NCBI RefSeq assembly: GCF_014205765.1 | Contig: NZ_JACIIZ010000010.1 | Coordinates: 219,007 to 283,006, forward strand | Direction: 5' to 3' | DNA length: 64,000 nucleotides | From: Nitrospirillum iridis | GTDB taxonomy: Bacteria > Pseudomonadota > Alphaproteobacteria > Azospirillales > Azospirillaceae | In this document: positions 1 to 8,472 of the stretch, one piece after another | How positions within the stretch are numbered: position 1 is the stretch's first letter | Layout: each line of letters opens with the position of its first letter | Position numbers and translations under genes: made by a program | The notes under the pieces: model-generated | Databases searched by the model: none | Seen by the model: the letters and a program-made list of their open reading frames with translations, nothing else | What the model was told of the DNA's origin: nothing

Positions 1-236
1 GCGGAAACTCGCTGACGCGGCCACGCGGTTCGAACAAAAGGGTGGCGCGTCACGCCCCGCGCTTGGTCGCGTTCCTGGCAAGGCTGTCTATTCCGCTCTG
101 TCCGGCGGAAGGGATACCACCTGGGAACGGCAGGTTCGAAGCTTCGGCAGCGCTTCAGCCTGGGCCCTGTCCACCCCCAGCAGCCGGAACCTCGCTCCGC
201 CCGGCTCAGAACCGGACACCTGAACCCGGCGGCGCC
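1..236. other. Window edge, no gene recognised
   Basis: This stretch lies downstream of the beta-helix gene on the minus strand. Short open frames cross it on both strands but none has a recognisable motif, a convincing ribosome-binding site or a family-like composition. I see no terminator hairpin with a T-tract. Confidence 0.4.
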
Positions 237-2252
237 TCAATCCGTCCCGGGACGCGGGCCCGCCTGGCGGATCACCGCCAGCGCCGCCGCCGGCCAAGCG
301 CGATCGGGCACCAGGTGGTCATCCTCCACCCGCATGCCGATCTCCGCCCGCCAGCGGCCGCCGACGCGGGACGAATTGTGCCAGTTGCCGGTGGCGGCGT
401 TGTCGGCGGTGATGCCCCAGGCGAAGTTCTTACCCACGGTGTTGGCGTTCAGCCAATAGCCGTCGGTCTCCACCACGTTGCCCTGCACCCGCAGGTGTTT
501 GCTGCCCTCATCGAGGTAGATGCCGATGCGGTCAGCGATGTCGAAGACGTGGTTGTCGCGGATCGCCGTGCCGGGGTTGGCTGACAGGTTATAAATGGCG
601 CCGCCGTCGAAGAACCATTTCTTCACACCATGGATGCGGTTGCCCGCCACCGTCATGTTCCGCAGCACGGTCGGCTGGTCAAACGCCGGGTTATGCAGAT
701 AGCCCTTTTGATTTTCCCGGTAGTTCCGGTTGCCGCCCACGTCGTTGTAACCCCAGCCCCAGCCGATGGCGATGCCATCGTAATTGGCGTCGGAGATGTC
801 GTTGTGCAGGATGTCGGCCCTGTCGATGTAGGTCGCCAGCACCGCCGCGTTGTCCTTGTAGTCGCGGGCCACGCCGGTGATGACGTTGTCGGCGATGGTC
901 AGGTCGCGGTTGACCTGGCGTGGGTCGGCGGGATGGTGCGCCTCCACCCGCACGCCGCCGGCCATGATGGCCCCGCCGGCGATGACGGCGAAGCGGTTGC
1001 CCAGCACCTTGACCCCCTCCGTCCCCAGGCCCACGCCGGTCAGGTGGGCGTTGGCGTCGTTGCCTATGCCCAGCGCCACCTGCCCCAGTTGGCTGAAGGT
1101 GTTGCCGATGAAGGTGATGTCGCGCGCGGCCGAGACCTGCACGGCACCGGGGATTTGGTCCCACTTCTGGCGCATGCCCTCGAACTCCGGGCAGCCCCAG
1201 CCGCAGGTGGCGTAGGCGTCCGCCGGGCGGAGGGGGGAGACCTGCTTGAGATAGGCGCCGCTCTGCTGGTTGGCGTAGCCGGTGGCCCGCGACGGCCCCA
1301 TCCAGCTGGTATGGGAAAAGCGCAATCCCTGGAAGGTCAGGTTGCGGATGGGATGGTCATAGCTGCCGCCGATGGCGACCAGCGCCTCCAGCCGGGGCAG
1401 GATGATTGTCAGGGTGGCGATGTCGGCATCCGGGCGCGGTTTCACGTACAGCTTGCCGGCGGCCGGGTCGATGTACCACTGGTTCTGGTTCAGGTGCCAT
1501 TCGCCGCGCTTGCCGAAGAACTCCGGCGCGTTGACCAGGAACAGCCGCGCCTGGTCAGGCATGAAGGGCTTGTTCAGCGTGTCATAGCCCCAGCTGTTGT
1601 TGTCCCAGGCCGGCTGCTTCAGCGTGACCTGCATGCCGTCGATCCGCTCCACTGGGGAATAGCGATCGGTGAAGATGCCCGTAGCCTCCACCTCCAGCCG
1701 TTGCGGCGCCTTGATGGCGGCGATGGGGGCCAGCGCCGGGTTTTTGAGGATAAAGCCGTGGGCGGTGAACTCCACATCATGGTGGGTGATCTCGATGGCT
1801 GGCCGGTCGGCGGCCGTGCCGTCGATCCACAGCTGGCGGCTATCCAGGCCCTTGGGCACGTCGGCGACGTAGATGTCGTTCTCCGCGTCCGTCAGCGTCC
1901 AGCCGGTGACGCGCATGCCGCCCGAAATCAGGGCCTCGGTCCCCGCCGCCGCCTTCCACACCACGCGATGGTCCCCCTGCCCGCCGTCGTCGGCGGCGAA
2001 GACCAGCGGCTGGTCCAGGGCGTAGGTGCCGGCCGCCAGTTCCACCGTGACGTCATGGTCGCGGTTGGCGGTGCGCACCGCCGCCTGGGCGCGAACCAGG
2101 GTGCGGAAGGGTCTTCCCATCGTTCCGGGTGCGGAATCATCCCCGCCAGGCCCCACGTGAAAGGTCACGGGCTCGGCCGCCGCGGCCACGCCGGGCAACA
2201 GCAGCAGCACACCTGCCAGCAGCAGGCGGGTCCAGGGCAGCGGGGTGATCAT
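237..2252 (-). CDS. GH141-like right-handed beta-helix protein, candidate alpha-L-fucosidase
   Basis: 671-residue exported protein. The N-terminus has a hydrophobic signal (LLLAGVLLLLPGVAAAA) ending in an AxA-type cleavage site. The mature start carries the pattern GPGGDDSAPGT then PFRTLVRAQAAVR, followed by VELAAGTYALDQPLVF and a RQLWIDG segment. This is the opening typical of parallel beta-helix glycosidases of the GH141 group, whose characterised members include an alpha-L-fucosidase. The rest is beta-helix rungs rich in N-N-I/V-G turns. It is clearly paralogous to the protein at 10954-13071. It is the last gene of the minus-strand operon. The fucosidase role is inferred from family plus the L-fucose pathway context; other glycosidase or lyase activities on plant or microbial glycans are possible. 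Confidence 0.72.
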   Translation of the reverse strand: MITPLPWTRLLLAGVLLLLPGVAAAAEPVTFHVGPGGDDSAPGTMGRPFRTLVRAQAAVRTANRDHDVTVELAAGTYALDQPLVFAADDGGQGDHRVVWKAAAGTEALISGGMRVTGWTLTDAENDIYVADVPKGLDSRQLWIDGTAADRPAIEITHHDVEFTAHGFILKNPALAPIAAIKAPQRLEVEATGIFTDRYSPVERIDGMQVTLKQPAWDNNSWGYDTLNKPFMPDQARLFLVNAPEFFGKRGEWHLNQNQWYIDPAAGKLYVKPRPDADIATLTIILPRLEALVAIGGSYDHPIRNLTFQGLRFSHTSWMGPSRATGYANQQSGAYLKQVSPLRPADAYATCGWGCPEFEGMRQKWDQIPGAVQVSAARDITFIGNTFSQLGQVALGIGNDANAHLTGVGLGTEGVKVLGNRFAVIAGGAIMAGGVRVEAHHPADPRQVNRDLTIADNVITGVARDYKDNAAVLATYIDRADILHNDISDANYDGIAIGWGWGYNDVGGNRNYRENQKGYLHNPAFDQPTVLRNMTVAGNRIHGVKKWFFDGGAIYNLSANPGTAIRDNHVFDIADRIGIYLDEGSKHLRVQGNVVETDGYWLNANTVGKNFAWGITADNAATGNWHNSSRVGGRWRAEIGMRVEDDHLVPDRAWPAAALAVIRQAGPRPGTD

Positions 2253-2301
2253 AAGAAGGCGCTCCCTAATGTTTATCGTCCCGCCCCAGCACGGACCGTT
2301 G

Positions 2302-3102
2302 TCAGACCACCTGCCGTGCCGCGTCCAGGCGCAGGGTCAGATCGGCGCGGCCCGGCATCTCGACCAGGATGTGTCGGGTCAGGCGTTCGTAGAATTGGAT
2401 GAAGCGGCTGACCTGGTCGTCGGTCATGGTGCCGTCCGTGGGCTTGCCCGCCGCCCGCAGCTTGGCGCGCAGACCCTCCTCCTGCTGGATGCGCCAGCCG
2501 CGCACCACGGCGAAGTCGGGGGCGGCCAGCAGGACCAGGGCGTCCAGGCGGCCGAACAGCCGCTGATAGTCCCCGGCCAGGGCGGCGTTGACATGGCGGC
2601 GCCATTCCCCGCCGGCATCGCGGTCCCGTTCCAGCTCGTTCACCGGCGGGTCCAGGTCGGCGGCGTCCTGCGGCACGGCGCCCACGCACCAGCCCTCGAA
2701 CAACACCACATCCACCGGCCCCTCGACCCAGGCGCCCTCAACGGCACGGCTGTCCACGGCCTTGTCGAAGCGCGGCAGCAGCGTGCGGCCCGGCGTCCCC
2801 AGCCCGTCCAGCACCGCCAGGCCCAGGCCCACGTCGTGGGTGCCGGGCACACCGCGCGTGGCCAGCAAGGGATGGACATCGCGGGCCAGATGCTGCCGCT
2901 CCCCCTTGGTCAGGTACAGGTCGTCCAGCGACAGCACGGCAACCCGCAGGTTGGAGGCCGCCAGCCGTTCGGCCAGCCCGTCGGCCAGGGTGGACTTGCC
3001 GCTGCCCTGGGCACCGCAGATGCCCAGAATGAAGGGGCGGCGCGCCGCCTCATCCAGGCGCCGGCGCAGCAGGCCCTCCACCAGGTCAAGCGACGCGGTC
3101 AT
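2302..3102 (-). CDS. D-glycerate 3-kinase-like P-loop kinase
   Basis: 266 residues from the ATG at 3102, chosen over an upstream frame start because MTASLDL begins the conserved part and overlaps the end of the previous gene by 17 nt, as in coupled operons. Walker A GAQGSGKST lies near residue 30, followed by LSLDDLYLT and VLFEGWCVGA, the signature layout of plant/GlxK-unrelated glycerate 3-kinases and related uridine-kinase-fold enzymes. It would phosphorylate D-glycerate to 3-phosphoglycerate in the cytoplasm. The adjacent D-2-hydroxyacid dehydrogenase (3086-4051) could supply D-glycerate from hydroxypyruvate, which supports the assignment. Substrate is inferred, not shown. Confidence 0.75.
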   Translation of the reverse strand: MTASLDLVEGLLRRRLDEAARRPFILGICGAQGSGKSTLADGLAERLAASNLRVAVLSLDDLYLTKGERQHLARDVHPLLATRGVPGTHDVGLGLAVLDGLGTPGRTLLPRFDKAVDSRAVEGAWVEGPVDVVLFEGWCVGAVPQDAADLDPPVNELERDRDAGGEWRRHVNAALAGDYQRLFGRLDALVLLAAPDFAVVRGWRIQQEEGLRAKLRAAGKPTDGTMTDDQVSRFIQFYERLTRHILVEMPGRADLTLRLDAARQVV

Positions 3103-4051
3103 GCGGCACCTCGCCGGCGAAGAAGCGGTCCAGGTTGGCGGCGACCCGCATGCCCATGGCGGTGCGCGTCTCCAGCGTGGCACTGCCCAGGTGGGGCAGC
3201 AGCACGGCGTTGGGCAGGGCGATCAGGCCGGGGTTCACCGCCGGCTCCCCCTCGAACACGTCCAGGCCAGCGGCGGCGATGGCGCCGCTGGACAGGGCCG
3301 CGATCAGGTCCCCCTCATTCACCACGGTGCCGCGCGCGGTGTTGACCAGGATGGCGGTGGGTTTCATGCGCGCCAGCAGGGTGGCGTTCACCAGGTGGCG
3401 CGTGGCCGGCCCGCCGGGGCAGTGCAGGGAAAGGACATCCGAGGTGGCGGCCAATTCCTCCAGGCTGTCGACGTGGGTGGCGTCCAGCGCCGCCTCCACG
3501 CCCACGTCGGCCCGGCGGCGGCTGTGATAGGCGATGGATAGGCCGAATGCCCGGGCGCGGGCCGCCGTCGCCTGGGCGATGCGGCCGAAGCCCACCAGGC
3601 CCAGCCGCTTGCCCGCCAGCCCCTGGCCCAGCAGGTGGGTGGGGCGCCAGCCGGTCCACTGGCCGGCGCGCAACTCCCGCTCCCCCTCGCCCGCGCGGCG
3701 GCTGGCCATCAGCATCAACAGGATGGCCAGATCCGCCGTGGCGTCGGTCAACACGTCGGGCGTGTTGGTGACGACGATGCCGGCGGCCTTGGCCGCCTCC
3801 AGGTCGATATGCTCGAAGCCGGCGCCGAAGTTGCCCAGGATGCGCACCCGGGCATCCGGGACGGCCAGGATGGCGGCGCCAACCCGGTCAGTGACCGTGG
3901 GGCAGATGGCGTCGTACCGGCCCATGGCCTCGGTCAGCTCGGCGGCGCTCAGCGGCCGGTCGGCGGGGTCCACGGTGACGTCGTAGCGCTGGCGCAGGTG
4001 CGCCTCCACGGCGTCGGGCCAACGGCGGGTCAGCAGGATTTTCGGGGGCAT
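3086..4051 (-). CDS. D-2-hydroxyacid dehydrogenase (hydroxypyruvate/glyoxylate reductase-like)
   Basis: 321 residues. The NAD(P)-binding motif LGLVGFGRIAQ sits mid-protein, followed by ILVNTARGTVVNEGDLIAAL and DVFEGEP, then LPHLGSAT with the catalytic His. These are the standard signatures of the D-isomer-specific 2-hydroxyacid dehydrogenase family. The conserved Arg is in NTARG. It probably interconverts hydroxypyruvate or glyoxylate and D-glycerate or glycolate. The end overlaps the start of the glycerate kinase gene, so the two are likely co-translated and form a two-step branch into 3-phosphoglycerate. The start ATG at 4051 matches the family N-terminus (KILLTRRWPD). Confidence 0.88.
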   Translation of the reverse strand: MPPKILLTRRWPDAVEAHLRQRYDVTVDPADRPLSAAELTEAMGRYDAICPTVTDRVGAAILAVPDARVRILGNFGAGFEHIDLEAAKAAGIVVTNTPDVLTDATADLAILLMLMASRRAGEGERELRAGQWTGWRPTHLLGQGLAGKRLGLVGFGRIAQATAARARAFGLSIAYHSRRRADVGVEAALDATHVDSLEELAATSDVLSLHCPGGPATRHLVNATLLARMKPTAILVNTARGTVVNEGDLIAALSSGAIAAAGLDVFEGEPAVNPGLIALPNAVLLPHLGSATLETRTAMGMRVAANLDRFFAGEVPHDRVA

Positions 4052-4098
4052 GGCGCTTCCTGTTCAGGCGGTGACGGGACGGGCGGGCATCATAAGCC

Positions 4099-5256
4099 CT
4101 AGATCAGCCCCCGTCCCGCCAGGTTCCGCATCAGGGCCGCCGCCCCCAGGGTCCATTTCTCCACCCTGTCGGTCGCCGCCACCCGGTTGGTCAGGGTGCC
4201 CAGCTCCGCACATGCGATGCTGACCACGTCGCCGGCCTTGTGGGTGAAGCCCCGGCCGGGCACGTCACGGTCCTGGATGGGTGCGAACAGGGTGCCCAGG
4301 TAGAGGACCAGGCCGTCGGGATAGGCGTGATGGCCATTGATGGCCTGTGCCACCAGATCAGCCGGGTCGCGGCTGATCTGGGACAGGGAGGAGCGGCCGT
4401 CCAGCACGTAGCCATCGGCGCCCCACACCCGCAAGGTGATCTCCGCCCCGCGCACCTGCTCCAGACCGTAGTGGTCGTCGAACAGGCGGACGAAGGGCCC
4501 GACGGCGGCGGCCCCGTTGTTGTCCTTGGCCTTGCCCAGCAGCAGGGCGGATCGGCCCTCCACATCCCGCAGGTTCACGTCGTTGCCCAGGGCGGCGCCG
4601 ACGATGCGCCCGGTGGAGGCGATGACCAGCACCAGCTCCGGCTCCGGATTGTTCCAGGTGGAGGCTGGATGTACGCCGATCTCCACGCCCGTGCCGACGG
4701 TGGACAGCGGCTGGCCCTTGGTGAAGATCTCCGCGTCCGGGCCGATGCCGACCTCCAGATACTGGCTCCACGCCCCGGCGGCGATCAGCGTCTGCTTCAG
4801 CGCCATCGCCTCGGGGGAGCCGGGGCGCAGGAAGCGCAGATCCGTGCCCACCAGGCTTTCTACCTGCACGCGGATGGCCGCAGCGGCCCCCGCGTCGCCC
4901 CGCGCCTTCTCCTCGATCACCCGTTCCAGGAGGGAGGTGGCGAAGGTCACGCCCGCCGCCTTCACCGCTTGCAGATCGATGGGCGACAACAGCCAGGGGC
5001 GGGTGGGATCTCGGGTCGCGGGGTCGGTGTTGGCATGGACATCGGCCAGCGTGCCGATATCCTCCCCCGCCGCCGCGCGCAGGGCCAGGGCCGGGTCCGC
5101 CTTCTCACACAGGTCGCGGGCCGTGGCGAAGGTGCCGCTGATGTCGATCAGCCGCCCATCGCGCACCGCCACGACGGAGGGGCCGCCCCGGTCGGGACGG
5201 AAGACACGGCCGAACAGCAGGGCCTGGGGATCGGCGGGAAGCAACTGGGTCATCAT
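4099..5256 (-). CDS. FAH-family sugar-acid dehydratase, XylX-like
   Basis: 385 residues, longer than the usual 280-residue FAH proteins because it has the extra N-terminal domain seen in XylX-type 2-keto-3-deoxy-D-xylonate/arabinonate dehydratases. Visible segments include FATSLLERVIEEKA, WNNPEPELVLVIASTG with the metal-binding Glu residues, GNDVNLRDVEGRSALLLGKAKD and GDVVSIACAELGTL. It would dehydrate a 2-keto-3-deoxy sugar acid to a 2,5-dioxo acid. It lies between the enoyl-CoA hydratase and hydroxyacid dehydrogenase genes in one minus-strand run. ATG at 5256 or 5253 are both possible. The exact sugar acid is unknown; D-arabinonate or L-fuconate-derived acids fit the neighbourhood. Confidence 0.78.
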   Translation of the reverse strand: MMTQLLPADPQALLFGRVFRPDRGGPSVVAVRDGRLIDISGTFATARDLCEKADPALALRAAAGEDIGTLADVHANTDPATRDPTRPWLLSPIDLQAVKAAGVTFATSLLERVIEEKARGDAGAAAAIRVQVESLVGTDLRFLRPGSPEAMALKQTLIAAGAWSQYLEVGIGPDAEIFTKGQPLSTVGTGVEIGVHPASTWNNPEPELVLVIASTGRIVGAALGNDVNLRDVEGRSALLLGKAKDNNGAAAVGPFVRLFDDHYGLEQVRGAEITLRVWGADGYVLDGRSSLSQISRDPADLVAQAINGHHAYPDGLVLYLGTLFAPIQDRDVPGRGFTHKAGDVVSIACAELGTLTNRVAATDRVEKWTLGAAALMRNLAGRGLI

Positions 5257-5265
5257 CGGGGATCC

Positions 5266-6051
5266 TCAGCGCCGCCGGAACACGGGCGGCCGCTTCTCCT
5301 TGAAGGCGGCACGGCCTTCCGCCGCGTCGGCGGTGGCGAAGCAGATGGTCTGCAGGTCGCGCTCATACGCCATGGCCTGGTCCAGCGGCATGGAGAATGC
5401 GGCCCGCAGGTTCAGCTTGGCCGTCTCCGCCGCGATGGGGGCGCGGGCGGCGATGGTGGCGGCCAGCGCCTGGGCGCGGGGCAGCAGGTCCACCGGCTCC
5501 ACCACCTCGCTGACCAGGCCCCAGGCCAGGGCCCGGGCGGCATCGACGGGATCGCCGGTCATGATCATCAGGGCGGCGTTGGAGGCGCCGATGGAATGGG
5601 CCAGGAAAGCCGCCATACCGCCGCCGCCGATCCAGCCCAGCTTGATCTCCGGCGCCGCGAACTGCGCGTTGGTGGCGGCGATACGGATGTCGCAGGACAA
5701 CGCCGTCTCCAGCCCGCCGCCGAAGGCGTAACCGTTGACGGCAGCGATGGTGGGCTTCAGGCACTGGTGGATGGCGTCGCAATAGTCGGCGCGGTTGCGG
5801 AAGTCCCAAGGGGTGGCGTAGCTGTCCAGTTCCCTGATGTCCGACCCGCAGCAGAACGACCGCTCCCCCGCCCCGGTGATGACGACGGCGCGGATGGTGT
5901 CGCTGCCGTTGCACGCGTGCACGGCGTCGGTCAGGGCCTTGGCCATCTCCGGCGTGACGGAGTTCAGCTTCTGCGGGCGGTTGAGCGTCAGGGTGGCGAC
6001 GTGACCGTCCACGCTGAACAACACTTCATCGGTCAATTCATCTCTCCCCAT
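5266..6051 (-). CDS. Enoyl-CoA hydratase/isomerase (crotonase) family protein
   Basis: 261 residues from ATG 6051 (MGRDELTDEV). An upstream in-frame ATG at 6129 would add 26 residues of non-family sequence, so the shorter form is preferred; it overlaps the upstream gene by 14 nt. The crotonase hallmarks are VATLTLNRPQKLNSVTPEM, a CoA-binding/oxyanion segment SFCCGSDIRELD and AFGGGLETALSCDIRIA. It acts on a CoA thioester in the cytoplasm. With the CoA-transferase at 7219-8406 it implies that part of this operon works on an acyl-CoA derived from a sugar acid. Catalytic Glu positions need alignment before calling it hydratase, isomerase or racemase. Confidence 0.85.
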   Translation of the reverse strand: MGRDELTDEVLFSVDGHVATLTLNRPQKLNSVTPEMAKALTDAVHACNGSDTIRAVVITGAGERSFCCGSDIRELDSYATPWDFRNRADYCDAIHQCLKPTIAAVNGYAFGGGLETALSCDIRIAATNAQFAAPEIKLGWIGGGGMAAFLAHSIGASNAALMIMTGDPVDAARALAWGLVSEVVEPVDLLPRAQALAATIAARAPIAAETAKLNLRAAFSMPLDQAMAYERDLQTICFATADAAEGRAAFKEKRPPVFRRR

Positions 6052-7222
6052 GTCCGGCTGGGCCCGGCTGGCGGGACGCGGCGTACAGGTCTTGCAGGTC
6101 ATCGATGACGGCGCCGTGCGACCGGCCATCAGCCAGGGCCGCCCGGATCAGGGCCGAGGCCGCCGTCTGGAAGGGGATGGCGCCAGGATGGCGAGGGCGA
6201 ACGAAGGCGGCCTCCAGCGTGGCGGCGGTGTCGCGGTAGAAGCCGCCCCAGCGATCGTTGACGCAGACGTCGCCCCAGGCGGAACGCAGGCTGGGCTGGC
6301 CGTCATGGTCGGGGATGAAGCCCGCCTGCGTCGCCGCCGACATCAGCCAGCGCAGATGGTCCAGCAGCGCCGGGGTAACCTGGGCGCGGGCGGTGATGCC
6401 GATGCCCGTCCCGCCCAGGGTCGATCCCGGCCGGCCGCCCAGCGCCTGCCGGGGGGCGTCGGCGAAGCGCAGCGGGTGCCCGCCCGCCCCCGCGCGGGTG
6501 TAGTTCACATAGCCGTATATCAGCGGGCACAGCGCCACGTCATCGCCGGTCGCCATGCGGCCCAGGATGCCGATGGGGTTCAGGTCCGCCACCGCCGCCG
6601 GGCTGGTCGCCGCCAGCCGTGCCATCAGGTCCAGCGCCGCCGTGCCCGTCGCCCGCCCGACGAAGCGTTCAGGATCGGCCTCCGCCGGCGGTTCGCCCAG
6701 GGCCACGCAGATGGACTGAAAGGACAGGGCGGCGTGCGGCCCGGCCAGCGACAGCGCCACCGGGCGCCGCCCGGCCAGCGCCGCCACCTGGTCCCAGGTC
6801 ACTGGCACCGGCCCGTCGATGAGTTCGGGCCGGTAGGCCATGACCTGGGTGGCGGCGTCCAGCGGCAGGGCCCAGTGCCGGCCGGCGTAGCGATAGCTGG
6901 ACAGGCAGGGACCGATGACGTCCCGGCCCCAGGCCGCGATCTCCTCAGCCCCGAACAACTCCTCCAGCGGCACCAGGCCCTGGCCGGCCACGGCGTCGCC
7001 CACGTGGGGATGGTCCAGCACGATCAGGTCATAGCGCCGGCACAGATCCGCGATGGGGTGTTTCTCGAAATCCTCCAGCGAATGCCGGTCCCAGGTCAGG
7101 GTCAGCCCGTCCCGCGCCGGGTCCAGCGCGGCGGCGGCCGCCGCCAGGGCGTTGTAGCCGCGCGGGTGGTCCCAGGTCAGCGCCTGGTAATGCGGCGCAT
7201 CAGTCGACATAAGGGGGCTCAC
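6038..7222 (-). CDS. Solute-binding-protein-like protein without signal peptide
   Basis: 394 residues. The sequence has the two-lobe look of family 1 extracellular solute-binding proteins: LTWDHPRGYNALAAAA, a YDLIVLDHPHVGDAVAGQGLVPLEEL stretch and ALPLDAATQVMAYRPELID. The N-terminus (MSPLMSTDAPHYQALTWDH) has no hydrophobic leader or lipobox, so it should be cytoplasmic. It is translationally coupled on both sides: ATGA overlap with the CoA-transferase stop and 14-nt overlap with the crotonase start. No permease or ATPase gene is nearby. Either the true start is missed (no upstream in-frame leader is visible) or the fold has an intracellular role with the CoA enzymes. Function unknown. Confidence 0.7.
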   Translation of the reverse strand: MSPLMSTDAPHYQALTWDHPRGYNALAAAAAALDPARDGLTLTWDRHSLEDFEKHPIADLCRRYDLIVLDHPHVGDAVAGQGLVPLEELFGAEEIAAWGRDVIGPCLSSYRYAGRHWALPLDAATQVMAYRPELIDGPVPVTWDQVAALAGRRPVALSLAGPHAALSFQSICVALGEPPAEADPERFVGRATGTAALDLMARLAATSPAAVADLNPIGILGRMATGDDVALCPLIYGYVNYTRAGAGGHPLRFADAPRQALGGRPGSTLGGTGIGITARAQVTPALLDHLRWLMSAATQAGFIPDHDGQPSLRSAWGDVCVNDRWGGFYRDTAATLEAAFVRPRHPGAIPFQTAASALIRAALADGRSHGAVIDDLQDLYAASRQPGPAGHGER

Positions 7223-8406
7223 GGCGCGCCCACGACACCGGCGGCCAGCAGCCGCTCGATATCCGCCTGCGACAGGGACAGGCCCTCCAACACCTCGCGC
7301 GTGTGCTCACCCACCAGCGGGGCGCCGCGTTCCAGCGTGGCCGGCGTCTTGGAGAAGCGGATGGGGAAGCCCGGCGTCTTCACCCGGCCTTCGGTCGGGT
7401 GGTCATAGGAGATGAAGGTGCCGTTATGGGCGATCTGCGGATCGGCCACCAGGTCGGCATAGCCGTAGACCGGGCCGCACCAGATGTCATGGGCGCGGAA
7501 CAGCTCCAGCCACTCCGCCGAGCCGCGGCCCAGCAGCCGGATGCGGATGCAGGCGAAGATCTCGTCCCGGAACGTCCAGCTGTCGGCCTCGTCGTTCAGA
7601 CCTTGCAGGAAGGGCTCGTCGATCAGCCGGCCCAGCTTGTCCAGCCCGGCCATGGCGACGACGATATGGCCGTCGGTGGTCTTGAACACGCCGTAGGGGG
7701 CCCGGATGTAGCAATGGGCGTGCGCCTCGGCCGAGCGGGTCTGCGGCTTGTTGCCCACGGTGAAGACGGACAGTTCCTGCATCTGGATGGTGGTGATGGC
7801 GTCCAGCATGTTGACCTGGACCAATTGCCCCTCCCCCGTCCGTTCCCGGTGCAGCAGGGCGGCCAGGGCGCCCTCGAACGCCGTGTAGGCGGTGATGGCG
7901 TCCACCAGGTATTGGCCGGCCGGCTGCGGCGGCTGGTCGGCGCTGCCGGCCGACAGCATGGCGCCGGACAGCGCCTGCAACAGCAGGTCCTGCCCCGGAT
8001 AGTTCACATAGGGGCCGTCCTCGCCATAGCCGGACATGGAGACGTAAACCAGGCCCGGGTTGATGGCCGACAGCGTCTCATAATCCACGCCTAAGCGCTT
8101 GGCCACGCCGGGACGGTAGTTCTGCAGGAAGACGTCGGCGTCCTTCACCAGGTCCAGCAGGATCTGCCGCCCCTCCGGCGTCTTTAGGTCCACGGCCAGG
8201 GAGCGCTTGTTGCGGTTCAGCGATAGGAAGGAGACGTTGATCCTGTTGCCACGGGCACCGCCGGCGGAGGCGTGGCGCTGCCATTCACCGCTGGTCGGTT
8301 CCACCTTGATGACATCGGCGCCGAGGTCGCCCAGGCGCTGGGCCGCGAAGGGGCCGGCCATGGCGATGGAACAATCAAGAACGCGGTATCCGCTGAGGAT
8401 GCCCAT
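7219..8406 (-). CDS. CaiB/BaiF-type class III CoA-transferase
   Basis: 395 residues. The N-terminus GYRVLDCSIAMAGPFAAQRLGDLGADVIKVE is the textbook opening of class III CoA-transferases, followed by FLSLNRNKRSLAVDLKT, FLQNYRPGVAKRLGVDY and LVYVSMSGYGEDGPY. It would transfer CoA between a donor thioester and a carboxylic acid. Its stop overlaps the ATG of the solute-binding-like gene by 4 nt and the crotonase follows, so the three probably act as one unit. The donor and acceptor are unknown; a sugar-derived acid is plausible from context. Confidence 0.9.
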   Translation of the reverse strand: MGILSGYRVLDCSIAMAGPFAAQRLGDLGADVIKVEPTSGEWQRHASAGGARGNRINVSFLSLNRNKRSLAVDLKTPEGRQILLDLVKDADVFLQNYRPGVAKRLGVDYETLSAINPGLVYVSMSGYGEDGPYVNYPGQDLLLQALSGAMLSAGSADQPPQPAGQYLVDAITAYTAFEGALAALLHRERTGEGQLVQVNMLDAITTIQMQELSVFTVGNKPQTRSAEAHAHCYIRAPYGVFKTTDGHIVVAMAGLDKLGRLIDEPFLQGLNDEADSWTFRDEIFACIRIRLLGRGSAEWLELFRAHDIWCGPVYGYADLVADPQIAHNGTFISYDHPTEGRVKTPGFPIRFSKTPATLERGAPLVGEHTREVLEGLSLSQADIERLLAAGVVGAP

Positions 8407-8472
8407 GATGGTGTCGTCCTGGTGCTAAAGAAAAATGGGACTAAGTGAAACAAAGGGAAGGAAAGCGGCGCC

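Noticed and set aside
630..2402. Long plus-strand open frame of 590 codons opposite the beta-helix gene
   Set aside because: Arg/Gly/His-rich antisense artefact of high GC; the minus-strand protein has a signal peptide and a recognisable family.
4240..6108. 622-codon plus-strand frame across the FAH and crotonase genes
   Set aside because: It spans two convincing minus-strand genes and has no family features; composition is typical of antisense frames.
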